DNA of 64,000 nucleotides from Pseudomonas umsongensis (GTDB lineage Bacteria > Pseudomonadota > Gammaproteobacteria > Pseudomonadales > Pseudomonadaceae): assembly GCF_002236105.1 (NCBI RefSeq), contig NZ_NIWU01000002.1:992001-1056000 (forward strand), written 5' to 3'. Positions 1-7,953 of this stretch are shown here, piece by piece (within the stretch, counting starts at the first letter, position 1; each line of letters begins with the position of its first letter). The position numbers and the translations under genes were made by a program. The notes beneath the pieces are model-generated. The model did not search any database and was not told where the DNA came from. It worked only from the letters and a program-made list of their open reading frames with translations.

Positions 1-1
1 A

Positions 2-1015
2 ATGGACGCCGGCCGGGCTGAAGCCGCCCGTGAATTGCTCGCGGACACCGAAGGCGTTGCCGCGCCTCGGGTGACGCGCCTGGGCAAGGCGGCACCGTTG
101 CTGGCAGCCATCCTGGTCCCGGTGCTGGGCCTGGGGCTGTACCTGCATTTCGGTGCCAGTGACAAAGTCGAGTTGACTCGGGAATTCGCCCAGGCGCCAC
201 AGTCGATGGAAGAAATGACCCGGCGCCTGGAGCGCGCGGTCGCGGCGCAGCCCGATTCCGCCGAAGCGCTGTACTTCCTCGGTCGCACCTACATGACCCA
301 GGATCGTCCGGCGGATGCGGCGAAGATCTTCGAGCGCACCGTCAACCTGGCCGGGCGCCAGCCTGAACTGTTGGGGCAATGGGCCCAGGCGCAGTATTTC
401 GCCGATGGCAAGAAGTGGTCGGACAAGGTCCAGGCCCTGACTGACGAAGCGCTCAAGGCCGATCCAAAAGAAGTTACCAGCCTGGGCCTGCTGGGCATCG
501 CCGCCTTCGAAGGCCAGCGTTTTCAGGAAGCGATCGACTACTGGAATCGCCTGCTGGAGCAACTGCCGCCGGACGACCAGTCCCGTATTGCGCTGCAGGG
601 CGGTATTACCCGCGCCAGCGAGAAACTGGTGGCCAGCGGTGGCAAGGTGGCCCAGGCGCCAGCGGCCAAGCCGGCAGCGCTGCTCAAGGTCCGGGTTGAC
701 CTGGCGGCCGACCTGAAGGCCAAGGTCCAGCCGGGTGACAGCGTGTTCATCTTCGCCCGCGCCACCTCTGGCCCACCCGCGCCGTTGGCGGCCAAGCGCC
801 TGACCGTGGCTGATCTGCCAGCCACCGTCGAGTTGGGCGATGGCGATGCAATGATGCCGCAGTTGAAACTGTCGAACTTCCCTGAAGTCCAACTGGTTGC
901 GCGCATCTCCCGCGCCGGTCAACCGACGGCAGGCGAGTGGATCGGTCGCAGCCAGCCCCTGGCCAGCAGCACCACCGCGCCGCAACAACTGACCATCGAT
1001 AGCCCGGATAAGTAA
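2..1015 (+). CDS. ccmI: cytochrome c maturation protein CcmI, 5'-truncated by window edge
   Basis: This is the C-terminal 337 residues of a CcmI/CycH-type protein, the periplasm-facing apocytochrome c chaperone that brings apocytochrome to the CcmF/H haem ligation complex. The visible part starts with a short cytoplasmic stretch, then a membrane segment at about residues 31-50, then a periplasmic TPR region at about residues 65-200 with the typical [10 protein letters not shown] helix pairs, and ends in a beta-rich domain (residues 225-335). The ATG at base 2 is probably internal: the family normally has a further N-terminal membrane segment and cytoplasmic loop, which would lie before the window. 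The other ccm genes are therefore expected upstream. The lipoprotein gene follows on the same strand 42 bases after the stop. Confidence 0.92.
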   Translation: MDAGRAEAARELLADTEGVAAPRVTRLGKAAPLLAAILVPVLGLGLYLHFGASDKVELTREFAQAPQSMEEMTRRLERAVAAQPDSAEALYFLGRTYMTQDRPADAAKIFERTVNLAGRQPELLGQWAQAQYFADGKKWSDKVQALTDEALKADPKEVTSLGLLGIAAFEGQRFQEAIDYWNRLLEQLPPDDQSRIALQGGITRASEKLVASGGKVAQAPAAKPAALLKVRVDLAADLKAKVQPGDSVFIFARATSGPPAPLAAKRLTVADLPATVELGDGDAMMPQLKLSNFPEVQLVARISRAGQPTAGEWIGRSQPLASSTTAPQQLTIDSPDK

Positions 1016-1044
1016 ACCCGGATCAGTAAGCCCGGATCAATAAC
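1003..1044 (+). repeat. three tandem 14-bp repeats across the ccmI stop codon
   Basis: Three consecutive copies of a 14-base unit (CCCGGATMAGTAAR, the third slightly diverged) lie at 1003-1016, 1017-1030 and 1031-1044. The first contains the ccmI stop codon. Slippage duplication is the simplest explanation. Confidence 0.85.
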
Positions 1045-1057
1045 AGGAAGCGCCACC

Positions 1058-1465
1058 ATGACCGCCATTGCTCGTATCACCCTGCTCAGCGTTGTTTTGG
1101 GGCTGAGCGCTTGTGCGGTCCAACGGCCACCTGAGCAGCCGAGCCCGCCACCGATCCCGCCGTCGCAGCCCAGTACCAAACCGGCGCCGTCGACGGTGCC
1201 GGGCAAACCGGCGACTCCCGCCAAACCGGCCAAGCCGCTGCCGCGCACCTCGGCCAGCTTCGCGCCGCCACCGGGTGGCAACAGTCATTGGGACCCGAAA
1301 CTGGGCGTGTATGTGCTCGACGATCAACCGAACACGTTCTATCGCCAGCGCACCTACTACCGTTGGGATAACGGCTGGAGCCGTTCAATCAGCCCGAAGG
1401 GACCCTGGGAAGAGACCGATATCCATGGCGTACCGGGTGGGTTGGGGCGCCAGTTCGGGCAATAA
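1058..1465 (+). CDS. proline-rich outer-membrane-type lipoprotein of unknown function
   Basis: A 135-residue protein that I cannot assign to a functional family. It has a lipoprotein signal peptide with lipobox LSAC and acylated Cys19, then a low-complexity linker rich in Pro, Lys and Ser (about residues 23-70). It ends in a compact domain rich in Tyr, Trp and Asp (about residues 75-135). The layout of a flexible Pro/Lys tether followed by a small domain suits a cell-envelope protein anchored in a membrane. The start is supported by AGGAAG at 1045-1050, seven bases before the ATG. It lies between ccmI and phnN on the same strand and may be co-transcribed with them. Function unknown. Confidence 0.8.
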   Translation: MTAIARITLLSVVLGLSACAVQRPPEQPSPPPIPPSQPSTKPAPSTVPGKPATPAKPAKPLPRTSASFAPPPGGNSHWDPKLGVYVLDDQPNTFYRQRTYYRWDNGWSRSISPKGPWEETDIHGVPGGLGRQFGQ

Positions 1466-1492
1466 CGCAAATTGCGACCCTCGGGGGGTTGG

Positions 1493-2059
1493 ATGGCAGG
1501 CAGGTTGATCTACCTCATCGGGCCTTCGGGTTCGGGCAAGGACAGCCTGCTCGATGCCGCGCGAGCGCGGTTGGCCGAGCGGGGCTGCCGTATCGTGCGC
1601 CGAGTCATCACGCGTTCCGCCGAAGCCGTGGGCGAGGCGGCACTGGGTGTGAGCCCGCAGCAGTTCGTCCAGATGCAGGCCCAGGGCGCGTTTGCCCTGA
1701 GCTGGCACGCTAATGGCCTGTCCTACGGGATCCCGCGGGAAATCGAAGATTGGCTCGCCGCTGGCCAGGACGTGCTGGTGAACGGCTCGCGCGGGCATTT
1801 GCAGGATACTCGCGAGCGTTATCCGAATGTGTTGGCGATATTGCTGACCGTGGACCAGGCAGTGCTGCGCCAGCGCTTGCTGGCGCGTGGTCGTGAGTCC
1901 TTGGCCGAGATCGACCAGCGCCTGGCGCGCAATGCCCGTTTCGGTGAGCGCCTGCTGGCCGAGGATCCGACAGTGCATGTGCTCGACAACTCCGGGCCAC
2001 TGGAACAAACCGTTGAACAACTCTTGGCCTGCCTCGTCGAGCCGGCTGCATGCGCCTGA
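1493..2059 (+). CDS. phnN: ribose 1,5-bisphosphate phosphokinase PhnN
   Basis: A 188-residue P-loop kinase of the guanylate-kinase-like PhnN family. The known reaction phosphorylates ribose 1,5-bisphosphate to 5-phosphoribosyl 1-diphosphate, the last step of phosphonate breakdown by C-P lyase. Walker A is GPSGSGKD at residues 10-17. A lid-like Arg-rich region (RVITR, LARGRESLAEI) follows, and the length is normal. I chose the ATG at 1493 over an upstream TTG because the P-loop then sits about ten residues from the N-terminus and a G-rich stretch precedes it. No other phn gene is visible, so here it is an orphan, perhaps providing an alternative route to PRPP. Confidence 0.88.
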   Translation: MAGRLIYLIGPSGSGKDSLLDAARARLAERGCRIVRRVITRSAEAVGEAALGVSPQQFVQMQAQGAFALSWHANGLSYGIPREIEDWLAAGQDVLVNGSRGHLQDTRERYPNVLAILLTVDQAVLRQRLLARGRESLAEIDQRLARNARFGERLLAEDPTVHVLDNSGPLEQTVEQLLACLVEPAACA

Positions 2060-2203
2060 TCGCTGTGCCGGCCATTTTGTCGATTTAAAACCTTCTTTCT
2101 TCATACCCCGCAATACAACCGAACGTCGTGCATTCAGTTTTTGTGCTTGAGTAAAGATAACTCTAGGGTTATTTTTGTTGAGGCCAAAGCAAGGAGGCTG
2201 GTG

Positions 2204-2416
2204 GTGCAGAGCAGGCTATTGATCAAGGAATTGATGGAGGCGGGATGGACCCTGGACCGGGTCACAGGCAGTCATCACATTTTCACCCACCGATACAACC
2301 CGTACACCATTCCCATCCCCCATCCGAAGAAGGATTTGCCGGTCGGGGCGGTCAAGAGCATCAGGAGGCGAGCCGGGCTGTACTGCCCGCCAGCCAGTTA
2401 CGCAGGAGATCCATAA
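2204..2416 (+). CDS. hicA: HicA-type mRNA interferase toxin
   Basis: A 70-residue protein of the HicA (YcfA) family, small double-stranded-RNA-binding-fold toxins that cleave mRNA and block translation. The conserved GSHHIF motif (His24, His25) carries the presumed catalytic histidine, followed by the usual basic PHPKKDLPVG stretch. The open frame extends upstream, but AAGGAGG at 2191-2197 points to a GTG start at 2204 (or 2201), which gives the usual family length. The stop overlaps the hicB start by one base (TAATG), the standard toxin-first arrangement. Family assignment is secure; activity is inferred. Confidence 0.9.
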   Translation: MQSRLLIKELMEAGWTLDRVTGSHHIFTHRYNPYTIPIPHPKKDLPVGAVKSIRRRAGLYCPPASYAGDP

Positions 2417-2820
2417 TGCAATATCCAATCTGTATCGAATGGGGCGATGAGAACACCGCCATCGGTATCCAGATCCCCGATATCCCAGGTGCGGTAACCG
2501 CCGGGGATAGCTTTGAAGAGGCCTACAACGCAGCGGTCGAAGTTGCCCACATCATGCTGCAGGAGTTGGCTGCGGATGGTGAGTCGATTCCGATGCCGAC
2601 GTCGGCTTCGGTGCATCGCAGTAATCCCGAGTTCGCCGACATGGGCTGGGGCATGCTGGAGCTGGACATCTCGCCGTACCTGGGCAAGACCGAGAAGGTC
2701 AACGTGACGTTGCCCGGCTATGTGATCCAGCGCATTGATCGTTATGTGCGCGAGCACAATGTAAAAAGCCGGTCGTCGTTCCTGGCGGATGCGGCGATGG
2801 AGAAGCTGGTGCGCAATTGA
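2416..2820 (+). CDS. hicB: HicB-type antitoxin with C-terminal ribbon-helix-helix
   Basis: A 134-residue HicB antitoxin. The N-terminal half (residues 1-65) is the degenerate RNase-H-like fold of the family: it begins MQYPICIEWG and contains PDIPGAVTAGDSFEEA. This half normally binds and masks HicA. Residues about 93-132 look like a ribbon-helix-helix DNA-binding domain (KVNVTLPGYVIQRI, then SRSSFLADAAMEKL), so the protein probably also represses its own operon. AGGAG at 2404-2408 supports the ATG at 2416. Translation is probably coupled to hicA. The gene converges with the MFS gene downstream. Confidence 0.9.
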   Translation: MQYPICIEWGDENTAIGIQIPDIPGAVTAGDSFEEAYNAAVEVAHIMLQELAADGESIPMPTSASVHRSNPEFADMGWGMLELDISPYLGKTEKVNVTLPGYVIQRIDRYVREHNVKSRSSFLADAAMEKLVRN

Positions 2821-2837
2821 TGGATTGGTAACCTTGC

Positions 2838-2867
2838 CTTGGCGGGCGATCCTACTCGCCCACCAAG
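2838..2867. terminator. hairpin between convergent hicB and MFS gene
   Basis: An imperfect GC-rich stem (CTTGG-CGGGCGA pairing with TCGCCC-ACCAAG) sits in the 58-base gap between two converging genes. There is no clear T tract on either side, so a terminator role is inferred from position. Confidence 0.4.
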
Positions 2868-2878
2868 CGCTTGAATCT

Positions 2879-4084
2879 TTACGCCGTCGCCAATGAAGCC
2901 TTCTGCGAAACACTCAGGAAGCGCAACAACGCCAACAGTGGAAACGCACTGCCAACCACCACGATCCACAGCCAGCCGCCGTGCTCATATACCGCGCTGG
3001 CCACGGATGAGCCGAACGCACCGCCGATGAAGATGCTGGTCATGTACAACGCATTCAGACGGCTGCGGCTTTTGGCGTCCAGGGCGTAGACCGCGCGTTG
3101 ACCGAGGACCATGTTCATTTGTACACAGAAATCCAGCACCACGCCGGTCACGGCCAAGCCGATCACGCTATAGACGGGGTGGATGAAAGCGGGCAGGAAG
3201 CTCAGGCTGGCGCACAGCAGGGCCAGCAATGAAGCGATGCGGGTATGGCCGGCGTCGGCCAGGCGTCCGGCGATAGGCGCGGCAATGGCGCCGATTGCGC
3301 CGACCAAGGCGAAAATCGCGATCTGGCTTTGCGACAGGCCATGATTGCGCGCCAGTTCCAGCGGCACGGCGGTCCAGAACAGGCTGAACGTGGCGAACAT
3401 GCAGCCTTGATAAAACGCCCGCTGGCGCAATACCGGTTGTTGACGCAGCAGCGTCCAGAGCGAACCCAGCAATTGGCCATAGGACGCGCTGTGGTCAGGC
3501 TGGCGCTTGGGGATGGTCAGCGCCAATACGATGCTGATCGCTGCCATCAATAGCGCGGCAATCACAAACATTGCCCGCCAGCCAAAATGATCCGCCACCA
3601 CGCTGGACACCGGTCGCGCCAGCAATATTCCCAACAACAAACCGCCCATGATCCCGCCGACCACGCGGCCGCGAGATTCTTCCGGCGCCAGGTGTGCGGC
3701 CAGCGGAATCAGGATCTGCACCGACACCGAGCTGAAGCCCACCAGTAGCGAAATCAGCAAGAACACGTTCGGCTGATCGGTGAACGCCGCGCCCAGCAGA
3801 CTGGCAATGGCGACCACGGTGGTGATGATCATCAGCCGCCGGTTTTCCAGCAGATCACCCAAAGGCACGAGGAAGAACAGGCCCAGGGCATAACCGATCT
3901 GCGTCAGCGAAACGATCAGGCTGGCCATGGTGCTGGTCAGGCCGATGTCCGGTGCGATCAGGCCGATGATCGGTTGCGCATAGTAGATGTTGGCGACGAT
4001 CGCGCCACAGCAGAAGGCGAACAGCAGCACCATGCCTCGGGTCATTGTCGCGGTGCCATGGGGCAGTTGGGGCGCTGGAGTCAT
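2879..4084 (-). CDS. MFS transporter, drug/sugar efflux type
   Basis: A 401-residue major facilitator protein with about twelve hydrophobic segments and the usual family length. The loop after TM2 carries a recognisable form of the conserved MFS motif (PLGDLLENRR), and TM5 has a GGIMGGLLLG glycine pattern of the kind seen in antiporters. It resembles the Bcr/AraJ-like export group, but the substrate cannot be told from sequence. The ATG at 4084 is used; an internal ATG 13 codons downstream (MTRGM) is an alternative start. The gene stands alone, converging with hicB. A Fur-box-like palindrome lies about 70 bases before the start codon. Confidence 0.88.
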   Translation of the reverse strand: MTPAPQLPHGTATMTRGMVLLFAFCCGAIVANIYYAQPIIGLIAPDIGLTSTMASLIVSLTQIGYALGLFFLVPLGDLLENRRLMIITTVVAIASLLGAAFTDQPNVFLLISLLVGFSSVSVQILIPLAAHLAPEESRGRVVGGIMGGLLLGILLARPVSSVVADHFGWRAMFVIAALLMAAISIVLALTIPKRQPDHSASYGQLLGSLWTLLRQQPVLRQRAFYQGCMFATFSLFWTAVPLELARNHGLSQSQIAIFALVGAIGAIAAPIAGRLADAGHTRIASLLALLCASLSFLPAFIHPVYSVIGLAVTGVVLDFCVQMNMVLGQRAVYALDAKSRSRLNALYMTSIFIGGAFGSSVASAVYEHGGWLWIVVVGSAFPLLALLRFLSVSQKASLATA

Positions 4085-4155
4085 AACGTGTCTCGCTGGA
4101 AATAAGTGAATGCGCGCAGGCTAAACGGCTGGCTGAAACGGCGGAAGTGGAATTG

Positions 4156-4173
4156 GAATGATAGTAATCATTC
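4156..4173. promoter_or_regulatory. palindrome upstream of the MFS gene, Fur-box-like
   Basis: GAATGAT-AGTA-ATCATTC is a perfect 7-base inverted repeat with a 4-base centre. It resembles the GATAATGATAATCATTATC Fur consensus, matching roughly two thirds of positions, but with different spacing. It could be an operator for the MFS gene (start 4084) or for the lipoprotein gene at 4309. Confidence 0.35.
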
Positions 4174-4308
4174 TTCTGCGCAATGAATGACGAATGCGGG
4201 CGTGTTGCAGGGACCACCGGCCATCCGAAGAACTGCCCGTTTTGCCGTGACAGCTAGAATCTACAGGGGGATCACTTCAACGTGTCCTTACAAAGCGGGA
4301 GTATCACG

Positions 4309-4752
4309 ATGAAAATCGTATCTTCGCTGGCGTTGGTGGTAGCGGTTGGGTCGATCTTCGGGTGCTCGACAGTGCCGGATGCTCAGGTCACCAACGTTCC
4401 CATGAACGCTACTGCCATCAATGCTGGCAACATCGCCCGGCCAATCATGATGCCCGACGGGCAAGCAACAGTGTTCTGGTTTGCTGTCAGTGGAGAATCC
4501 ATGGGTAGCGCGTTACCAGGTCGTTTGCAGGCCTACATCTACCCGGGAAGCTGTGGAAGTCTGGGTGCCAAACCCGCCTATGACATGAATGACGGCCCGA
4601 ATGCGCGGTTCTATTCGCAAGCGTCCATGCAATATTTCTGGAAAAGTGCACCCGTACCAGTCGAGACACTTCGAGCGGGGGGCTATGCGTTGGTGGTGCG
4701 TGAAAGCCCGGCCGATGGTCACCAGGCGATTTTCTGCGGCAACCTGAGCTAG
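4309..4752 (+). CDS. small lipoprotein of unknown function
   Basis: A 147-residue protein I do not recognise. Residues 1-19 form a lipoprotein signal ending in IFGC, so Cys19 is probably acylated and the protein sits on the periplasmic side of a membrane. The mature part (about 128 residues) is probably beta-rich, with two later Cys residues in PGSCGSLG and AIFCGNL that could form a disulfide. GGGAG at 4298-4302 supports the ATG at 4309 rather than the upstream in-frame start. It is monocistronic and followed by a long REP-type hairpin. Function unknown. Confidence 0.78.
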   Translation: MKIVSSLALVVAVGSIFGCSTVPDAQVTNVPMNATAINAGNIARPIMMPDGQATVFWFAVSGESMGSALPGRLQAYIYPGSCGSLGAKPAYDMNDGPNARFYSQASMQYFWKSAPVPVETLRAGGYALVVRESPADGHQAIFCGNLS

Positions 4753-4760
4753 CGGCATAC

Positions 4761-4853
4761 CCCTGTAGGAGCTGCCGAAGGCAGCGATCTTTTGATTTTG
4801 CCTTTTGAAAAACAAGATCAAAAGATCGCAGCCTTCGGCAGCTCCTACAGGGG
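4761..4853. repeat. REP-type inverted repeat (GTAGGAGCTGCC family)
   Basis: Two nearly perfect inverted arms of about 40 bases (CCTGTAGGAGCTGCCGAAGG and its complement, each continuing into GCGATCTTTTGAT) surround a short loop. Two further copies lie at 5887-5969 and 11716-11804. It lies between the converging lipoprotein and sulfate-binding genes and could act as a two-way terminator or mRNA stabiliser. Confidence 0.9.
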
Positions 4854-4871
4854 ATCGCGTCTGCTCAGTGG

Positions 4872-5867
4872 TTACTGGGCGTAAATCTGATCGAAAATCC
4901 CGCCATCATTGAAGTGGGTCTTCTGCACGGTGCGCCAGTCGCCGAAAGTTTTTTCCACCGACAGGAAGTCGACTTTCGGGAAGCGGTCGGTGTACTTGGC
5001 CAGAACGGCCGGGTCACGTGGACGCAGGTAGTTGGCGGCGGCGATTTCCTGACCTTGTGGCGACCAGAGGTACTTCAGGTATTCCTCGGCTGCGGCGCGG
5101 GTGCCTTTCTTGTCGACGGTCTTGTCGACCACCGACACCGGAGGCTCGGCTTCGGCGGATACGCTTGGGTAGATGACCTCGAACTGATCGCGGCCAAACT
5201 CGCGGGCGATCATTTCCGCTTCGTTTTCGAAGGTCACCAGTACGTCGCCGATCTGGTTGGTCATGAAGGTCGTCGTTGCGGCGCGGCCGCCGGTATCCAG
5301 CACTGGAGCCTGCTTGAACAGCTTGCCGACGAAGTCCTTCGCCTTGTTTTCGTCGCCGCCATTTTTCAGCACGTAGCCCCAAGCGGAGAGGTAGGTGTAG
5401 CGGCCGTTACCAGAAGTCTTCGGGTTTGGCACGATGACTTGCACACCGTCCTTGAGCAGGTCCGGCCAGTCTTTCAGGGCTTTGGGGTTGCCTTTGCGGA
5501 CGATGAACACAGTGGCCGAGGTGAACGGGGCGCTGTTGTTCGGCAGGCGGGTGACCCAGTTGTCCGGGATCAGTTTGCCGTTATCAGCCAGGGCGTTGAT
5601 GTCGGTGGCCATGTTCATGGTGATCACGTCAGCGGGCAGGCCATCGATGACCGAGCGCGCCTGTTTGCTGGAGCCACCGAAGGACATCTGCAAGGTGATG
5701 TTTTCGTTGTGCTCGGCTTGCCAGTGTTTCTGGAACGCAGTGTTGTAGTCCTTGTAGAAATCGCGCATCACGTCGTAGGAAACGTTGAGCAGGGTCGGTG
5801 CGGCCTGGGCCACGCTGGTCAGTGCCAGGCCAGCGGCCAGAAGTGAGGCGCCAAAGAGTTTTTTCAC
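4872..5867 (-). CDS. sbp: sulfate ABC transporter periplasmic binding protein
   Basis: A 331-residue periplasmic sulfate/thiosulfate-binding protein (Sbp/CysP family). The signal peptide is cleaved after about residue 22 (SVAQA). The mature part carries family blocks LLNVSYD, FGGSSKQARSV, NGRYTYLSAWGY and SPQGQEIAA, and it aligns end to end with E. coli Sbp from memory. It delivers sulfate to a CysTWA permease, but no permease genes are adjacent, so it must work with components encoded elsewhere. The start is GTG at 5867 with AAGGA a few bases upstream. A long REP hairpin occupies the sequence just before the ribosome binding site, probably in the 5' UTR. Sbp and CysP cannot be separated with certainty here. 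Confidence 0.92.
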   Translation of the reverse strand: MKKLFGASLLAAGLALTSVAQAAPTLLNVSYDVMRDFYKDYNTAFQKHWQAEHNENITLQMSFGGSSKQARSVIDGLPADVITMNMATDINALADNGKLIPDNWVTRLPNNSAPFTSATVFIVRKGNPKALKDWPDLLKDGVQVIVPNPKTSGNGRYTYLSAWGYVLKNGGDENKAKDFVGKLFKQAPVLDTGGRAATTTFMTNQIGDVLVTFENEAEMIAREFGRDQFEVIYPSVSAEAEPPVSVVDKTVDKKGTRAAAEEYLKYLWSPQGQEIAAANYLRPRDPAVLAKYTDRFPKVDFLSVEKTFGDWRTVQKTHFNDGGIFDQIYAQ

Positions 5868-5886
5868 TGCGAATTCCTTGTTCTAT

Positions 5887-5969
5887 GTAGGAGCTGCCGC
5901 AGGCTGCGATCTTTTGATTTTGATCTTCAAAAGCAAGATCAAAAGATCGCAGCCTGCGGCAGCTCCTGC
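5887..5969. repeat. REP-type inverted repeat (GTAGGAGCTGCC family)
   Basis: Long inverted arms (GTAGGAGCTGCCGCAGGCTG... and complement) around a short loop, the same family as 4761-4853. It lies directly upstream of the sulfate-binding protein gene, between its ribosome binding site and any promoter. Confidence 0.9.
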
Positions 5970-6055
5970 GGGTTATGTGTATTGAACGCGATACTAATTT
6001 GCCAGCGACTATAGCCGGCCCCGCATAGTCGTTTAAAGATTAAAAAGCTCTTTGC

Positions 6056-6880
6056 TTATTCCAGTTTCTTGAACAATGCATTGCCGCAGCGAGAGCAGAA
6101 CGCGGCGCCGTGTTCGTGGTGGTTTTTCTTGCACACCGGGCAGTCATGTTGCAACTGTTCGCCACGCATGGCGTTGGCCAGCTCGGCAGTGAAAATACCG
6201 GTGGGCACGGCAATGATCGAATAACCGGTGATCATGACCAGCGAGGAAATCACCTGGCCCAATGGCGTCTTCGGCACGATGTCGCCGAAGCCCACCGTGG
6301 TCAGCGTCACGATGGCCCAGTAGATGCCTTTGGGAATGCTGGTAAAACCGTGCTCCGGGCCTTCGATCACATACATCAATGTGCCGAACACCGTCACCAG
6401 GGTGCAGACACTGACCAGGAACACCACGATTTTCTGCTTGCTGCCGCGCAACGCGGACATCAGGTAGTTGGCTTGTTTCAGGTAGGGGCTGAGCTTGAGC
6501 ACGCGGAAAATCCGCAGCATCCGGATGATCCGGATAATCAACAGGTACTGCGCATCGGCGTAGTACAACGCCAGTATGCCGGGCACGATCGCCAGCAAGT
6601 CCACCAGTCCATAGAAGCTGAAGGCGTAGCGCAGGGGTTTGGGCGAGCAGTACAGGCGCAGGCCATATTCGATGGCGAAGATGACGGTGAAGCCCCACTC
6701 GATGTACGCCAGCACGTCGGCGTAGTTGCGGTGGACTGTATCGATGCTGTCGAGCATCACGATCACCAGGCTGGCGAGGATGATCAACAGCAAAATGCCG
6801 TCGAAGCGCCGACCCGCCTTGGTGTCGCTCTGGAAAATCATGACGTAAAGGTCTTCACGCCAGTTTTTGCTGCTGTCCAT
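6056..6880 (-). CDS. voltage-gated-type K+ channel with C-terminal zinc ribbon
   Basis: A 274-residue six-helix cation channel. S1 spans about residues 28-45. S4 carries regularly spaced positive residues (Arg117, Arg120, Arg123, Arg126, Lys129). The pore loop has the K+ selectivity filter TVGFGD at 195-200, and S6 follows. Residues 247-265 form a CPxC...CSRC zinc-ribbon-like tail (Cys247, 250, 262, 265) on the cytoplasmic side. K+ selectivity follows from the filter; the ribbon may bind metal or help assembly, which is inference. The urea-transporter gene lies upstream on the same strand only 21 bases away, so the two are probably co-transcribed. Confidence 0.93.
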   Translation of the reverse strand: MDSSKNWREDLYVMIFQSDTKAGRRFDGILLLIILASLVIVMLDSIDTVHRNYADVLAYIEWGFTVIFAIEYGLRLYCSPKPLRYAFSFYGLVDLLAIVPGILALYYADAQYLLIIRIIRMLRIFRVLKLSPYLKQANYLMSALRGSKQKIVVFLVSVCTLVTVFGTLMYVIEGPEHGFTSIPKGIYWAIVTLTTVGFGDIVPKTPLGQVISSLVMITGYSIIAVPTGIFTAELANAMRGEQLQHDCPVCKKNHHEHGAAFCSRCGNALFKKLE

Positions 6881-6901
6881 GGGAAACGCCTGAATCGGGA
6901 A

Positions 6902-7816
6902 TCAGCGCAGCCTAGGTTGATTCTCCCCAGAAGCGCAAGGCGCAGTGGCCCCTGTCGCCTTGCCGAGTACTTGAGCCACCGTACGAATCAGCCAGCAGGC
7001 GAGGATGAACGACGCGGTCAGCGTGGGCAGGCCAACAGCGGCAAACATCGGCGTCAACAGCAGCGCGCAGGCAATGCCCACCAGTGGCAGCCACGGCTGC
7101 TGGCGCTGGGCGCTGAAGGCGAGGGCGGCGAGCACGGCGTTGTAGCCACCCAGGCCCAGCAGTGCGGTGTAGAAGTCGTGGTTCAACAGGCTCCAACCCA
7201 TGCCGGCAACAGACGCCAACAACGCCCAGCAGAAGGCGCGACGATCAGCCACCAGCAAACCGGCGGCAATCATCGCACCGGCCAGCGGATGACCGAGGAA
7301 CATCACCTGGCCGAGGCCCTTGAGGGGGGCGGCGAGCATGTTCAGCGTGCTGACTTCGATCAGATGCGCCTCGGTCGAGGGCGTGGCGAAGCACAGCAGC
7401 AACCAGCCCAAACCCACGAAGGGCGCGGTATAGGCCGGCAGGTATTGGCTGAAGCGGGTGCGTTTGAGCCACTGCTGTGTGAGCATGGCGCTCAGGCCAC
7501 CTGCGGCGAGGATCAGCGGCGGCAACATCGCCGACCAGGGGAAATACAGACTCAGCAGCAAGCCAAGCAAGACGCCGTTGTAACTGAAGAGTCCGGCCTG
7601 GCGATCGGCCTTGGCGTAGCCTCGACGTTGCGCGGTGAGCAGCCCGGCGACGCCGCCAAGCAATGCACCGCCGAGCAAGGCGGGCGCGGTAAACAGAATG
7701 GCGAGCAGGCACGCCAGACCAAACAGCGGATGGCGTTGGAGGAATATCTGGCTGAAGCCGTTGAGCAAGGCTTCGGCCCAGTCGGGGCAGTGGGTGTTGA
7801 AGTGGTTGGCAGGCAT
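6902..7816 (-). CDS. urea transporter (UT family)
   Basis: A 304-residue membrane protein of the bacterial/vertebrate urea transporter family: about ten hydrophobic helices in two homologous halves, with family stretches such as SYNGVLLGLLLSLY and, in the second half, LGGYNAVLAALAFS. UT proteins are channel-like facilitators of passive urea flow. I use the ATG at 7816. The upstream GTG would place eleven extra residues inside a repeat, although the ribosome binding site before 7816 is weak. No urease genes are visible nearby. It is followed on the same strand by the K+ channel gene. Confidence 0.85.
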   Translation of the reverse strand: MPANHFNTHCPDWAEALLNGFSQIFLQRHPLFGLACLLAILFTAPALLGGALLGGVAGLLTAQRRGYAKADRQAGLFSYNGVLLGLLLSLYFPWSAMLPPLILAAGGLSAMLTQQWLKRTRFSQYLPAYTAPFVGLGWLLLCFATPSTEAHLIEVSTLNMLAAPLKGLGQVMFLGHPLAGAMIAAGLLVADRRAFCWALLASVAGMGWSLLNHDFYTALLGLGGYNAVLAALAFSAQRQQPWLPLVGIACALLLTPMFAAVGLPTLTASFILACWLIRTVAQVLGKATGATAPCASGENQPRLR

Positions 7817-7837
7817 GGCAAGGGTCGTTTCAGTACA

Positions 7838-7944
7838 GATCGTTCCCACGCTCTGCGTGGGAATGCCTCAATGGACGCTCTGCGTCTGCTCTTGGGACGC
7901 GGAGCGTCCCGGGCTGCATTCCCACGCAGAGCGTGGGAACGATC
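7838..7944. repeat. inverted repeat, CGTTCCCACGCTCTGCGTGGGAATGC family
   Basis: Outer arms GATCGTTCCCACGCTCTGCG and its complement enclose a second inverted pair around GGACGCTCTGCGTC/GGGACGCGGAGCGTCCC. This is a common Pseudomonas intergenic repeat type. It fills almost the whole gap between pyk and the urea transporter gene and would separate their transcripts if it folds. Confidence 0.9.
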
Positions 7945-7953
7945 ATGTAGGGG

